Shown here: one piece after another, positions 1-9,199 of the stretch | How the letters are laid out: every line of letters starts with the position of its first letter | Position numbering within the stretch: position 1 is the stretch's first letter | The notes under the pieces: generated by a model | Databases searched by the model: none | What the model was told of the DNA's origin: nothing | The model's input: only the letters and a program-made list of their open reading frames with translations | Translations under genes and position numbers: made by a program | From: Candidatus Krumholzibacteriia bacterium | Lineage (GTDB): Bacteria > Krumholzibacteriota > Krumholzibacteriia > WVZY01 > JAKEHA01 | Reading direction: 5' to 3' | Assembly: GCA_029865265.1 (NCBI GenBank) | Contig: JAOUHG010000016.1 | Location: 1-64,000, forward strand | Length of the DNA: 64,000 nt

Positions 1-1551
1 GCCGTGCGCGACCAGCTGGTAGTCGTAGCGAGTTCCCGGTTCCACCGAACGGTCGACGTAGTCGTGCTGGTTCCCGGGGAGCATCCCGTCGCCCAGCGCG
101 CGCAGTTCTCCCGATCCGACCGCGCGCAACAGCTCGAAGCCCGCGAGCCCCTCGTCGGACCACGTCTCCCATTCCAGGTGCACCGCCCCATCTGCCACGC
201 GCGGCTCAAAACTCGTAATCGCCACCGGCACCGGGTTGTCGCTGGGCAGGTACCAGTGTTCCTGGTGCTCCTTGCCATCGATGCCGGTCGACGGATCGTT
301 GTCGAGATCGAACCACAGGCCGTAATATGCCTGCGCCGCGCGCTGCACGTTCGAAAAGTCGCCACGCGGTGTCACCACCAGCGCAAAGCTGAACTGAACG
401 GTCTCCCCCGGGGCGATCGACGCAAACGGACCAACGGCGATGAGCGATCGATAGTCGCGCGGAACCACCGCGTCGCGCTCGATGGTGCCACTGGAGAGAA
501 GTTCATAGCGCTCGAAGTCATTGGTGGGGTCGCCGCCGTCCTCATACGATGCGTTCCCCGAGAAATTCGCGTACATCGATGCGCCAACCTCCGGAGGCGC
601 GTTGGTCCCGGACGGATCGGTGGGGTGATCGAGAACCACGATGCCGCAGTAGCCGGGCGCCTGCCCGCCGTCTCCATCCGCGTCGTACCAGTAGGCGAAG
701 TCGTACAACTGCGTACCGTGCACGCCGTGGTCGACCAGGATGTCGCCCGCGAAGGCGGTGGCGTCGTCCTCCCAGTAGTTCGGTGTGTCGAGGTGGCCCA
801 CGTCGCCGTCGGCGAACACGCCGATGTAGGCGTCCTCGACGGTTGCGTTGCCGGTGTTGGTAATCCAGAGGGTGAAACCCACGAAGTCGTCGTAGTCGGG
901 GTGGCTGAACTGGTAACTCTCCTCTCGCACCTCGAGGTGCAGGGGGCGATGCTCGGGGAAGATCGCGATAGCCGCGGGCTCGTCGTCGCGGAAACGCCGG
1001 CTCAGCATCTGGTCGGAGATGGCGGCGTAGTCCTCGTCAATCAAGCCGTCGAAATCGTTGTCGAGACCGTCCAGCGGGTCTTCGTCCGTCACGCCGTCGC
1101 CATCGTCGTTCGCATTCGCGGCCGGCACGCGTGCGCCACCGGTGGCGCCAAACGCGCTCTCGTAGACAATCTCGACGGGGAGCGGGGACGGCCGGAACTC
1201 GGGTGTGAAAGCGGAAGTGGAAACACTGGGGACACCGCCCACCACTCCCCCCACCCACAATCCGCCGAGAAACAGGTATTCGACCCCGGACCCGCCGGGC
1301 CACTGGGCGGAGGGGGCGGTGGAAAACGTGCTGCCGGACCCGGGTGCCGAGCCGATGGCCCCCCAGTTGGAGGCATGCACCCACAGGTTGCCCACGTCGT
1401 GGACGGGTGAACCATCCAGGATCAGGGTCCGTTGCGGGCCGGGGCCATCCTTGGCTACGTGCATTGGTTCCCGCGCCAACGCGGCCATCGAAAGCGCAAG
1501 CAGGACCATCAGTGGAAAAGTCGTCAGAAGGAAACGCCTGAGGTAATTCAT
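1..1551 (-). CDS. Secreted multidomain protein, C-terminus beyond the left edge
   Basis: The visible 517 residues open with a signal peptide (MNYLRRFLL, then a hydrophobic run ending AALA), so the product is exported. The start at 1551 has an AAGGAG box 7 bases upstream. At about residues 145-165 lie acidic calcium-binding-type repeats (NANDDGDGVTDEDPLDG and DNDFDGLIDED), as in thrombospondin type 3 or dockerin-like repeats. From about residue 437 comes an Ig/Fn3-like module (VPVAITSFEPR...LLRAVGSGEL) that recurs just before the sorting domain of the 9200-11365 protein. A FlgD-type C-terminal domain is therefore expected outside the window. Enzymatic function is not recognisable. Confidence is high that this is a gene and low for its role. 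Confidence 0.85.
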   Translation of the reverse strand, partial: MNYLRRFLLTTFPLMVLLALSMAALAREPMHVAKDGPGPQRTLILDGSPVHDVGNLWVHASNWGAIGSAPGSGSTFSTAPSAQWPGGSGVEYLFLGGLWVGGVVGGVPSVSTSAFTPEFRPSPLPVEIVYESAFGATGGARVPAANANDDGDGVTDEDPLDGLDNDFDGLIDEDYAAISDQMLSRRFRDDEPAAIAIFPEHRPLHLEVREESYQFSHPDYDDFVGFTLWITNTGNATVEDAYIGVFADGDVGHLDTPNYWEDDATAFAGDILVDHGVHGTQLYDFAYWYDADGDGGQAPGYCGIVVLDHPTDPSGTNAPPEVGASMYANFSGNASYEDGGDPTNDFERYELLSSGTIERDAVVPRDYRSLIAVGPFASIAPGETVQFSFALVVTPRGDFSNVQRAAQAYYGLWFDLDNDPSTGIDGKEHQEHWYLPSDNPVPVAITSFEPRVADGAVHLEWETWSDEGLAGFELLRAVGSGELRALGDGMLPGNQHDYVDRSVEPGTRYDYQLVAHG

Positions 1552-1667
1552 GGCAGGCTCCTTAGGTTCGGGCCATCGAGGGACAGGCTGGGGATACCTG
1601 CGCCTATCACTGTGTGGGATTGCAATTGTACTCCCATCCTCCGCACCCGTCAAACGCACCACAACCG

Positions 1668-1697
1668 TTGCGGACCCATGCCATTATTGGGTATCTT
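1668..1697 (+). promoter_or_regulatory. Probable sigma-70 promoter of nadA
   Basis: A TTGCGG box (1668-1673) and a TATCTT box (1692-1697) are 18 bases apart, ending 27 bases before the nadA ATG. The rest of the 173-base gap between the divergent genes shows nothing else. No strong Shine-Dalgarno precedes nadA. Confidence 0.45.
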
Positions 1698-1724
1698 GTT
1701 GGGGTCCCAACCGATTGAAGCCAA

Positions 1725-2789
1725 ATGAGTATTCACGCCGCCACCGTTGAAGAAACCTACCGCCTCATGGCGCAGAAGCTCTCGCGCGTGGTGCCGGACG
1801 TGGAACTGCGCGCCAAGGCCGAGCTCGTCTTCCAGATCAACCAGCTCAAGGAAGAGCGCGGTGCCATCATCCTGGGCCACAACTACATGGAGCCCGCGCT
1901 GTACCACACCGTGCCCGACGTGGTGGGTGACTCCCTGGAACTCGCGCGGCGCGCGGCGCAAACCGACCGCGACCCCATCGTGTTCTGCGGCGTTCGCTTC
2001 ATGGCCGAGACCGCCAAGATCCTCAATCCCGACAAGACCGTTCTGCTGCCGGCGAAGGTGGCGGGCTGCTCGCTGGCGGCCAGCATCACCGCCGAGGACG
2101 TGCGCGAACTGCGTCGCCAGTACCCGGGTGTGCCGGTGGTGACGTACGTCAACTGCTACGCGGACGTCAAAGCCGAAACCGACGTGTGCTGCACCTCGAG
2201 CAACGCGGCGCGCGTGGTGGAGGCGCTGGGCGCGGACTGCATCATCTTCCTCCCCGACGAGTACCTGGCGCAGAACGTGGCCCGCGAGACGGGCCGCCAG
2301 GTGATTTTTCCCACCAAAGAGCCGAAGTCGGCGGAGGCACGCGCGGCCGCGCCGGACAACCTGCACTACCACCTGGTGGGCTGGCACGGCCGCTGCGAGG
2401 TGCATGAGAAGTTCACCGTGGATGACATCGTCGCGGTGCGAAAGCAGTTCCCCGACGTGGTGGTGCTGGCGCACCCCGAGTGCAGCGCCGAGGTGGTGGA
2501 GGCCTCTGACTTCTCCGGCAGCACGTCGCGCATGATCGACTTCGTCAAGCGCTCCCGGGCGCCGCGCTACCTGTTGCTCACCGAGTGCAGCATGGGCGAC
2601 AACATCATCGCGGAGAACCCGGACAAGGAAACCCTGCGCCTGTGCAGCGTTCGCTGCCCGCACATGAACGAGATCACCCTGGAGGACACGCTCGCATCAC
2701 TCCAGGAGAACCGCTACGTCATCGAGGTCCCCGAGGAGATCCGCGTGCGCGCAAGACGCGCGGTCGATCGCATGCTGGAGATCGGCTAG
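1725..2789 (+). CDS. nadA: Quinolinate synthase NadA
   Basis: NadA condenses iminoaspartate with dihydroxyacetone phosphate to quinolinate in de novo NAD synthesis and carries an oxygen-sensitive [4Fe-4S] cluster. The 354-residue protein has the family signatures: GHNYMEPALY near the N-terminus, YVNCYADVK, HPECSAEVV and CPHMNEITLEDTLASL. The cysteines of the last three motifs match the three conserved cluster ligands. Length is normal for the family. No nadB or nadC partner lies nearby. The next gene starts 5 bases after the stop, so nadA may be cotranscribed with the efflux pair although the functions are unrelated. Confidence 0.96.
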   Translation: MSIHAATVEETYRLMAQKLSRVVPDVELRAKAELVFQINQLKEERGAIILGHNYMEPALYHTVPDVVGDSLELARRAAQTDRDPIVFCGVRFMAETAKILNPDKTVLLPAKVAGCSLAASITAEDVRELRRQYPGVPVVTYVNCYADVKAETDVCCTSSNAARVVEALGADCIIFLPDEYLAQNVARETGRQVIFPTKEPKSAEARAAAPDNLHYHLVGWHGRCEVHEKFTVDDIVAVRKQFPDVVVLAHPECSAEVVEASDFSGSTSRMIDFVKRSRAPRYLLLTECSMGDNIIAENPDKETLRLCSVRCPHMNEITLEDTLASLQENRYVIEVPEEIRVRARRAVDRMLEIG

Positions 2790-2794
2790 CGCCC

Positions 2795-3856
2795 ATGCGT
2801 CGCAAGGCGTCGATTGCGGTCATTGTCATCGTCGCCGTGCTGGCGCTGGTAAAGCTGACGCTGCTGCGTAACCCGGGACAGGGTGGCGCCGCGCGGTCTT
2901 CCGGCAACAACGACGCGGCCGGTCCCGCCGTCACCGCGACGGTGGTGGCCAGCGAGCGCCTGGCCGACCGCGTCACCTCGGTGGGCACCATCCTGCCCAA
3001 CGAAGAGGTCGACATCCGCAGCGAGATTGCGGGGCGTATCGTATCGATCCGCTTCGACGAGGGAACGCGGGTGGAGAAGGGCCAACTGCTGGTGGAGATC
3101 AACGACTCCGAGCTGCGCGCGCAACTGGCCCGTGCCGAGTCGCGCCTGGCCATTGCGCGCGACGAGGCCAACCGCCAGAAGCAGCTCTTCGACCAGACCC
3201 TCACCAGCGAGCGCGAATACACCAACGCCGTCAACGAGGCCGACGTTGCCTCCGCCGAGGTGGCGCTGATCCGCGCCCAGCTGGCGAAAACCGAGATTCG
3301 CGCCCCCTTTGCGGGCGTGCTGGGGCTGCGCGAGGTCAGCGAGGGCAGCTATGTCTCCCCCGCCGCGCTCATCACCACGCTACGCGACGTTTCCACCATG
3401 AAGATCGACTTCACCGTGCCGGAACGGTACGCGGGCCGCGTCGCCCCGGGTGATCGCGTGGAGTTCCGCATCCAGGGATCGACGCGCGTCTTCACCGCCA
3501 GCGTGTTCGCGCTGGAGGGGGGCATCGACGAGACCACGCGCACCTTGCGCGTGCGTGCCCGCGCACCCAACCCGGACGGAAGCCTGGTGCCCGGCGCCTT
3601 CGCCGACGTCACCGTCCCGCTGGTGGAGCGCGAGACGCTCACCATTCCCGCCTACGCGCTGATTCCCCAGCTCAAGGGGCACACCGTCTTCACCTACCGC
3701 GGCGGCCGCGCGGAATCGCGCGCCGTCGAGGTCGGGACACGCACCGACGAACGCGTGGAAATCATTGCCGGGCTCGCCCCCGGCGACACCGTGATCACCT
3801 CGGCAATCCTGCAGCTCAAGCCGGGCATGCCGGTGCAGTTGTCCAACGTGCACTGA
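2795..3856 (+). CDS. RND efflux periplasmic adaptor (HlyD/MFP family)
   Basis: This 353-residue membrane fusion protein should bridge the inner-membrane RND pump encoded next to it and an outer-membrane channel. One N-terminal anchor helix (about residues 5-24, rich in V, I, A and L) is followed by a barrel-sandwich segment (EEVDIRSEIAGRIVSI; EIRAPFAGVLGLREVSEG), a helical hairpin with LARAESRL and a beta-barrel region. I chose the ATG at 2795, immediately after nadA, because the anchor helix begins there. The stop is 7 bases before the GTG of the pump, so the two genes are coupled. No outer-membrane factor is present in the window. Confidence 0.93.
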   Translation: MRRKASIAVIVIVAVLALVKLTLLRNPGQGGAARSSGNNDAAGPAVTATVVASERLADRVTSVGTILPNEEVDIRSEIAGRIVSIRFDEGTRVEKGQLLVEINDSELRAQLARAESRLAIARDEANRQKQLFDQTLTSEREYTNAVNEADVASAEVALIRAQLAKTEIRAPFAGVLGLREVSEGSYVSPAALITTLRDVSTMKIDFTVPERYAGRVAPGDRVEFRIQGSTRVFTASVFALEGGIDETTRTLRVRARAPNPDGSLVPGAFADVTVPLVERETLTIPAYALIPQLKGHTVFTYRGGRAESRAVEVGTRTDERVEIIAGLAPGDTVITSAILQLKPGMPVQLSNVH

Positions 3857-3863
3857 CGACGCC

Positions 3864-6800
3864 GTGAGCCTCTCCACCACCTGCATCCAGCGCCCGGTTC
3901 TGACGATCGTCCTCGCCATCACCATCGTCATCTTCGGCGTCATCGGCTTCACCTACCTGGGTGTGCGCGAGTACCCCAACGTGGATCCCGCCGTCATCAC
4001 GGTGCGCACCGAGTACACCGGCAGCAACGCGGACGTGATTGACTCGCAGATCACGCAGCCGCTCGAAGAGGACATCAGCAGTGTGCCCGGCATCCGCTAC
4101 ATGAGTTCGGTGAGCCGCGAGGGGCGCAGCGACATCACCATCGAGTTCAACCTGAGCGTCGACCTCGAGGCGGCCGCCAACGACGTGCGCGACAAGGTGG
4201 CGGGCGCAGTGGGCGGGCTTCCCCCGGACGTCGACCTGCCCCGCGTATCCAAGGCGGACGCCGATGCAACCCCCATCGTGGTGGCGAGTGTCTCCAGCCC
4301 CACCCGCGATCTCATGGAGCTGTCCAACATCGCCGAGAAGGTCTTCAAGGAACGGCTGCAGACCATCCCGGGTGTGAGCGAGGTGCGCATCTACGGCGAG
4401 AAGCGCTACGCCATGCGCCTGTGGATGGACCCGCTCAAGATGGCCGCGCACGGCGTGACCCCGCTCGACGTGCGCACGGCACTGAACGCCGAGAACGTGG
4501 AACTTCCCTCCGGGCGCATCGAAGGAGCCACCGTCGAGCTGCCGGTGCGTACGCTCAGCCGCCTGGAGACACCGGAGCAGTTCAACCGCCTCATCATCCG
4601 CGAGAGCGGCGGCAAGCTATTGCGTTTAAGCGACATAGGCGCCGCAGAACTGGGCCCGGAAGAAGAGCGGCGGCTGTCCATGGGACTCACCGGTCCGCGC
4701 GTGGCGGTGGCCGTGGTGCCGCAGCCCGGGTCGAATCACATCGCGATCACCGACGAGTTCTATCGCCGCCTGGAACAGTTGCAGCGGGACATCCCCGACG
4801 ACGTCGTCGTCGGCGTGGCGTGGGACACCACCCGCTACATCCGCAAGTCGATCGCCGAGGTGCGCCAGACCATCCTGGTGGCGTTCGTTCTGGTGGTGAT
4901 GATCATTTTTCTGTTCCTGCGCGATGTTCGCACCACGCTCATTCCCGTGCTCGCCATTCCCATTTCGTTGATCGGCGTGTTCTTCGTGATGTTCCTGGCC
5001 GGTTTCTCCATCAACGTACTCACCCTGCTGGGGCTGGTGCTGGCCATCGGGCTGGTGGTGGACGACGCCATCGTCATGCTGGAGAACATCTACGCCAAGA
5101 TCGAGGCGGGCATGGACCCCATCGCGGCAGGCTTCAAAGGGTCGCGCGAGGTGTTCTTTGCCATCATCGCCACCACCGTGGCCCTGGTGGCGGTGTTCAT
5201 GCCCATCGTGTTTCTGCAGGGGCTCACCGGGCGCCTGTTCAAGGAGTTCGGCATCGTGATCGGTGGTGCGGTGGTGATCTCGTCGTTCGTGGCGCTTACC
5301 CTCACCCCCATGCTGGCATCGCACATTCTCAAGCCGCACGCAAAGCACAGCCCGTTCTACCGCGCCACCGAGCCGTTCTTCGTGCGCCTCAATGCCGCGT
5401 ACCGCCGCTCACTGACGGCGTTCATGCGCCGGCGCTGGCTGGGGATCGCCTTCATCCTGGCTTCCGCGGGGCTGATGGTGCTGTTCTTCCAGACACTCCC
5501 GCGCGAACTGGCGCCGCTGGAGGACCGCAGCCGCCTGCGCGTCACCGCCACCGGCGCCGAGGGGACGTCGTTCGAACGCATGGCCGCGTACATGGACGAC
5601 GTGATCGAACTGATTCGCAGCGATGTACCGGAAGCGGACGTGGTGCTCGCGAACACCTCGGGGTTCGCCGGCGGCGCCAACGCGGGCAACGCCACCATCG
5701 CGCTGATTCCGCCCGAGCAGCGCGGGCGCTCGCAGCAGGAAATCGCCGATGCGCTCACCTCGTCGCTGCGCAGGCTCAGCGACGCGCGCACCTTCGTCAC
5801 CCAGGAGCAAACGATAAGTGTGGGCGGCGGTATCGCGCGTTTCGGGCTGCCGGTGCAGTACGTGCTGGAGGCCCCCACCATCGAGAAGCTCAAAGAGGCA
5901 CTGCCGGTCTTCCAGGAGGAGGCGAGCAACCACCCCGCATTCAGCGTGGTGGACGTGAACCTCAAGTTCAACAAACCCGAGCTGCTGGTAGAGATCGACC
6001 GCGAGCGCGCTCGCTCGCTGGGCGTCTCGGTGGCCGACGTGGCGCAGACGCTGCAGCTCGCATTCAGTGGCCAGCGCTACGGGTATTTCATCCGGGACGG
6101 CAAACAGTACCAGGTGATCGGCCAGCTGCGGCGCAGCGACCGCGACGAACCGCTCGACCTGGCGTCGGTGTACGTGCGCAGCCGCAACGGCCAACTCATC
6201 CAGCTCGACAACGTCATCAACTACTCGGAGTCGTCCAACCCCCCGCAGTTGTTCCGCTACAACCGCTACGTCTCCGCCACGGTCTCGGCCGGGCTCAACC
6301 CGGGCTACACGCTGGCCGACGGCATCGCCGCCATGCACGAGATATCAGATAGCGTGCTGGACGAGTCGTTCTCCAGCGATCTGGGCGGTGCCGCGCGCGA
6401 CTTCTCGGAGAGCTCGTCGAGCCTCCTGTTCGTGTTCATCTTTGCGCTCGTGCTCACCTACCTGGTGCTGGCGGCGCAGTTCGAGAGCTTCCGCGACCCG
6501 TTGATGATCATGCTCACGGTGCCACTGGCGGTGGCGGGGGCACTCCTGTCGCTGTGGTACTTCAACCAGACCATCAACATCTTCAGCCAGATCGGCATGA
6601 TCATGCTCATCGGCCTGGTCAGCAAGAACGGCATCCTGCTGGTGGAGTTCGCCAACCAGCGCAAGAACGCCGGGCTGTCGGTGATGGACGCGGCCGTCGA
6701 CGCGGCCGCCGCACGCTTCCGCCCCATCCTCATGACCAGCCTCTCCACCATCCTGGGCATCCTGCCGGTGGCGCTGGGTCTGGGCGCGGGCGGCGAGAGC

Positions 6801-6953
6801 CGCGTGTCGATGGGTGTCGCGGTGGTGGGCGGAATGATCTTCGCCAGCGGCCTCACCCTGTTCGTGATCCCGGTGGTGTACTCCTACCTGTCGAAGGAGA
6901 AGGCGGCGGCCCCGCTCAGCGCCGCCGCCGCGCGCGAACTGGAATCGGCCTAG
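3864..6953 (+). CDS. RND family efflux transporter, HAE1/AcrB type inner-membrane pump
   Basis: At 1029 residues, with a GTG start, the protein matches the length and order of AcrB-type proton-driven exporters: TM1 at the N-terminus (VLTIVLAITIVIFGVIGF), a periplasmic porter loop, TM2-6, a second loop and TM7-12. TM4 carries LVVDDAIVMLENI, with D400 and D401 equivalent to the AcrB proton-relay aspartates. The motif GLVSKNGILLVEFAN in the second half is also typical. The metal-pump (CusA) hallmark methionines were not seen, so a drug, lipid or solvent exporter is more likely. It works with the adaptor just upstream. Confidence 0.95.
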   Translation: MSLSTTCIQRPVLTIVLAITIVIFGVIGFTYLGVREYPNVDPAVITVRTEYTGSNADVIDSQITQPLEEDISSVPGIRYMSSVSREGRSDITIEFNLSVDLEAAANDVRDKVAGAVGGLPPDVDLPRVSKADADATPIVVASVSSPTRDLMELSNIAEKVFKERLQTIPGVSEVRIYGEKRYAMRLWMDPLKMAAHGVTPLDVRTALNAENVELPSGRIEGATVELPVRTLSRLETPEQFNRLIIRESGGKLLRLSDIGAAELGPEEERRLSMGLTGPRVAVAVVPQPGSNHIAITDEFYRRLEQLQRDIPDDVVVGVAWDTTRYIRKSIAEVRQTILVAFVLVVMIIFLFLRDVRTTLIPVLAIPISLIGVFFVMFLAGFSINVLTLLGLVLAIGLVVDDAIVMLENIYAKIEAGMDPIAAGFKGSREVFFAIIATTVALVAVFMPIVFLQGLTGRLFKEFGIVIGGAVVISSFVALTLTPMLASHILKPHAKHSPFYRATEPFFVRLNAAYRRSLTAFMRRRWLGIAFILASAGLMVLFFQTLPRELAPLEDRSRLRVTATGAEGTSFERMAAYMDDVIELIRSDVPEADVVLANTSGFAGGANAGNATIALIPPEQRGRSQQEIADALTSSLRRLSDARTFVTQEQTISVGGGIARFGLPVQYVLEAPTIEKLKEALPVFQEEASNHPAFSVVDVNLKFNKPELLVEIDRERARSLGVSVADVAQTLQLAFSGQRYGYFIRDGKQYQVIGQLRRSDRDEPLDLASVYVRSRNGQLIQLDNVINYSESSNPPQLFRYNRYVSATVSAGLNPGYTLADGIAAMHEISDSVLDESFSSDLGGAARDFSESSSSLLFVFIFALVLTYLVLAAQFESFRDPLMIMLTVPLAVAGALLSLWYFNQTINIFSQIGMIMLIGLVSKNGILLVEFANQRKNAGLSVMDAAVDAAAARFRPILMTSLSTILGILPVALGLGAGGESRVSMGVAVVGGMIFASGLTLFVIPVVYSYLSKEKAAAPLSAAAARELESA

Positions 6954-6990
6954 AGGCGCCAGGCAACAATGAAATGCGGATCGCAACGCA

Positions 6991-7021
6991 AAGGGCGCCC
7001 GGGTTGAACCCGGACGCCCTT
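6991..7021 (-). terminator. Intrinsic terminator-like hairpin between convergent genes
   Basis: AAGGGCG and CCGGGTT pair with AACCCGG and CGCCCTT around a very small loop, with one opposed pair between the two stem blocks. That pair is C/A when read as plus-strand RNA but U/G when read as minus-strand RNA. The hairpin therefore folds better downstream of the leftward secreted-protein gene ending at 7048. It may also stop transcription from the RND operon. Confidence 0.7.
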
Positions 7022-7047
7022 CGTGCATTGCATTGCGATTCGACGCC

Positions 7048-9024
7048 CTACTTCAAGAGCGTCATTTTGCGCGACTCGGACTTGCCGCCCGCCGTCAGGC
7101 GGCAGAAGTACACGCCGGAGCTCATGGTGTTGCCGCGCGCGTCACGGCCGTCCCAGGTGACATCGTTGGCGCCGGCGGAGCGGACTTCGTCCACCAGCGT
7201 GCGCACCAGCGCGCCGTTCGCATCGTAGATCGCGATGGTCACGTGCTCGCGCGCCTCCAGCGTGAACTGGATGGACGTGGTCGGGTTGAACGGGTTGGGA
7301 ATGTTCTGCGCGAGGCGCGTGGCCACCGGGGTGTCCCCCGCCGCCGTCGGCGCCTTCACCCGGAACACGCCGAGGGCGGTGTTCCAGCGCCCGTCCTCGG
7401 CGCCCTGGCTGCCGACACTCGCGTTGCCGCGCGTGCCCGCGTACTCGTTGAACACCCAGAAGTCCGACTCGCCCACCGGGCACAGCGCCAGACCGCTGTA
7501 GTCGCCCCAGCGGTTGCGCGGCCCGCTGAAGAAGCGCTTGTAGAAGTCGACCCCGGCGTGCAGCGTGCCGGTTCCGCTCACCGTGCCCGCCGGGTCGCCG
7601 GCGAGGCGGGTGGTGTAATACGCACCGGGGTAGATGGCTGCATTGGACGCGGCGAACCCGATGGCCATGTTGAGGTCGCAGTCGACCATCACCGACGGGA
7701 AGAACGTGTGTGTCCCCGCGCCGAGGTCCTCGGCACCCACGTTGCCCTGGTCCGCGGTGGTGATCACGGCCGGGTTGACCGTGCTCAGCCGCCACCAGTG
7801 CGCCGTGGTCTGTCCGGCATCCGCACCCGCGGGCGGCACCACCACCGCGCACATGTACAGGTTCCGGTCGCGCCACACCGCGTTGAGCGCGCGACGGTCG
7901 TTGGTCTCGATGGTGTACGCGCTGCCCAACTGCGGCGCATCCGGCTGGGCGAGGGCGGTGTTGTCCACGTTGCCCACCGAGAACTGGTGGAAGTTGAAGT
8001 TCGGCGTGCCGAGCGGATCGGTGACCTGAATGATGTCGAGATACTCGTTCAAGCCGTCGCTCAGCCCGCCATAACTCACCAGGAAGGTGCCCAGCGGGTT
8101 GCCATCGAAGCCGTTGCCCGGCGCGCCGAACATGTGCGCGGGCTGCGTGGTCTGCGCGAAGCCCGACTGCCCCACCGCCGCGTACGCGTCGTACAGCGCA
8201 AAGGACAGCGCGTTGTTGGGGCCGGAGTAGGCGCCGGTCTTGGGAATGATCCACAGGAGGGACGCGCCGAAGCTGCCGCCCGCGCCCAGGAACGCGAACA
8301 TGTTGTTGGTGATGTAGATGGCCTTGTCGTCCACCGCCAGTCCCGGGTAGTCCGCCCAGCGGTCGAGGCCGCCGACGTTGACCTTCGAGTCGATGGCGTG
8401 GAACCAGAAGCCGTTGTCCGGATTGGAGTCCTTGGAGACCGCCACCAGGATGCGCGACTGGTTGGACGGATTGCCCGACGCCGTGTCCCAGCGTTCCAGC
8501 GTGATCACGACGAAGCGCTGCGCGTACTGGTCGTAGATCACCTTGGGGTCGAAGGTGGCCGTTCCCAGCGTCGTACCCGGGCCCGGGTTGGGCGCCGGCG
8601 CCGGTAACGCGGAGAAGAAACCCTTCAAGTCGTCGAGAAAGTCGGGCGTGTCGCTCATGGCCGCCTTGCGGCGCCATTCGATGAGGCAGTTGCCGATATT
8701 GATCACCTGCGTTGGGCCGGCCGCGCAGTGTGGATCCGGCGGGATGAAGAACGTCCCGTTGTAGGTCCCGTTGGTCACATAGTTGAACCCCTCGACCGCG
8801 GGGGCCGAGAGCGGCGGCGCACCGAAGGGCCCCGGGCCGGCCTTGGGGACCAGGGTGGCCGACGGCGGAATGGTGGTCGGGGTGACGTCGCTGACGTGGA
8901 CACCGGAGCCGGCCGACGGCACCGGGACATCGCTGATGCGGACGGTGGTTGCAAAGGCAGTGCCCACGAGACATCCCGCCGTCAACACGGCGGCTGCAAG
9001 GGCGTAGAGCGTTCGGGATTGCAT
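7048..9024 (-). CDS. Secreted protein with FlgD-like C-terminal sorting domain, paralog A
   Basis: This 658-residue exported protein has a signal peptide (MQSRTLYALAAAVLTAGCLV...AFA) and a GGAGG box 8 bases before the ATG. The body resembles a beta-propeller or sialidase-like fold, with FDPKVIYDQYAQRFVV, RWADYPGLAVDD, TAHWWRLSTV and NRWGDYSGLALCP. The last ~85 residues form a FlgD-like domain (NIPNPFNPTTSIQFTL; SSGVYFCRL; SESRKMTLLK) of the kind used as an outer-membrane or type IX-like secretion signal. It is a tandem paralog of the next gene upstream, sharing most of those motifs. The substrate is unknown. Confidence 0.9.
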   Translation of the reverse strand: MQSRTLYALAAAVLTAGCLVGTAFATTVRISDVPVPSAGSGVHVSDVTPTTIPPSATLVPKAGPGPFGAPPLSAPAVEGFNYVTNGTYNGTFFIPPDPHCAAGPTQVINIGNCLIEWRRKAAMSDTPDFLDDLKGFFSALPAPAPNPGPGTTLGTATFDPKVIYDQYAQRFVVITLERWDTASGNPSNQSRILVAVSKDSNPDNGFWFHAIDSKVNVGGLDRWADYPGLAVDDKAIYITNNMFAFLGAGGSFGASLLWIIPKTGAYSGPNNALSFALYDAYAAVGQSGFAQTTQPAHMFGAPGNGFDGNPLGTFLVSYGGLSDGLNEYLDIIQVTDPLGTPNFNFHQFSVGNVDNTALAQPDAPQLGSAYTIETNDRRALNAVWRDRNLYMCAVVVPPAGADAGQTTAHWWRLSTVNPAVITTADQGNVGAEDLGAGTHTFFPSVMVDCDLNMAIGFAASNAAIYPGAYYTTRLAGDPAGTVSGTGTLHAGVDFYKRFFSGPRNRWGDYSGLALCPVGESDFWVFNEYAGTRGNASVGSQGAEDGRWNTALGVFRVKAPTAAGDTPVATRLAQNIPNPFNPTTSIQFTLEAREHVTIAIYDANGALVRTLVDEVRSAGANDVTWDGRDARGNTMSSGVYFCRLTAGGKSESRKMTLLK

Positions 9025-9135
9025 TCCGAATTCCTCCTGATGGGCTGATGGATGCTAGCGCGTACTGGCTATCGGCTGGCGAGGATTTCCGTAATGTTAC
9101 CACGATTTTGGCTCTCATTGCCACCGCAAGGGGTC

Positions 9136-9172
9136 AAAAAAAGGGGCGCCCGCGCGATGCGGACGCCCCCTT
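9136..9172 (-). terminator. Rho-independent terminator of secreted paralog B
   Basis: Read on the minus strand, a GGGGGCGTCCGC / GCGGGCGCCCC stem (plus coordinates 9143-9170) is followed by seven T residues (9136-9142). It begins about 28 bases after the stop codon at 9200. The stem resembles the terminator of the downstream paralog, including the same U/G pair. Confidence 0.88.
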
Positions 9173-9199
9173 CTGGATCGTGAAAAGACGATGAACGCT

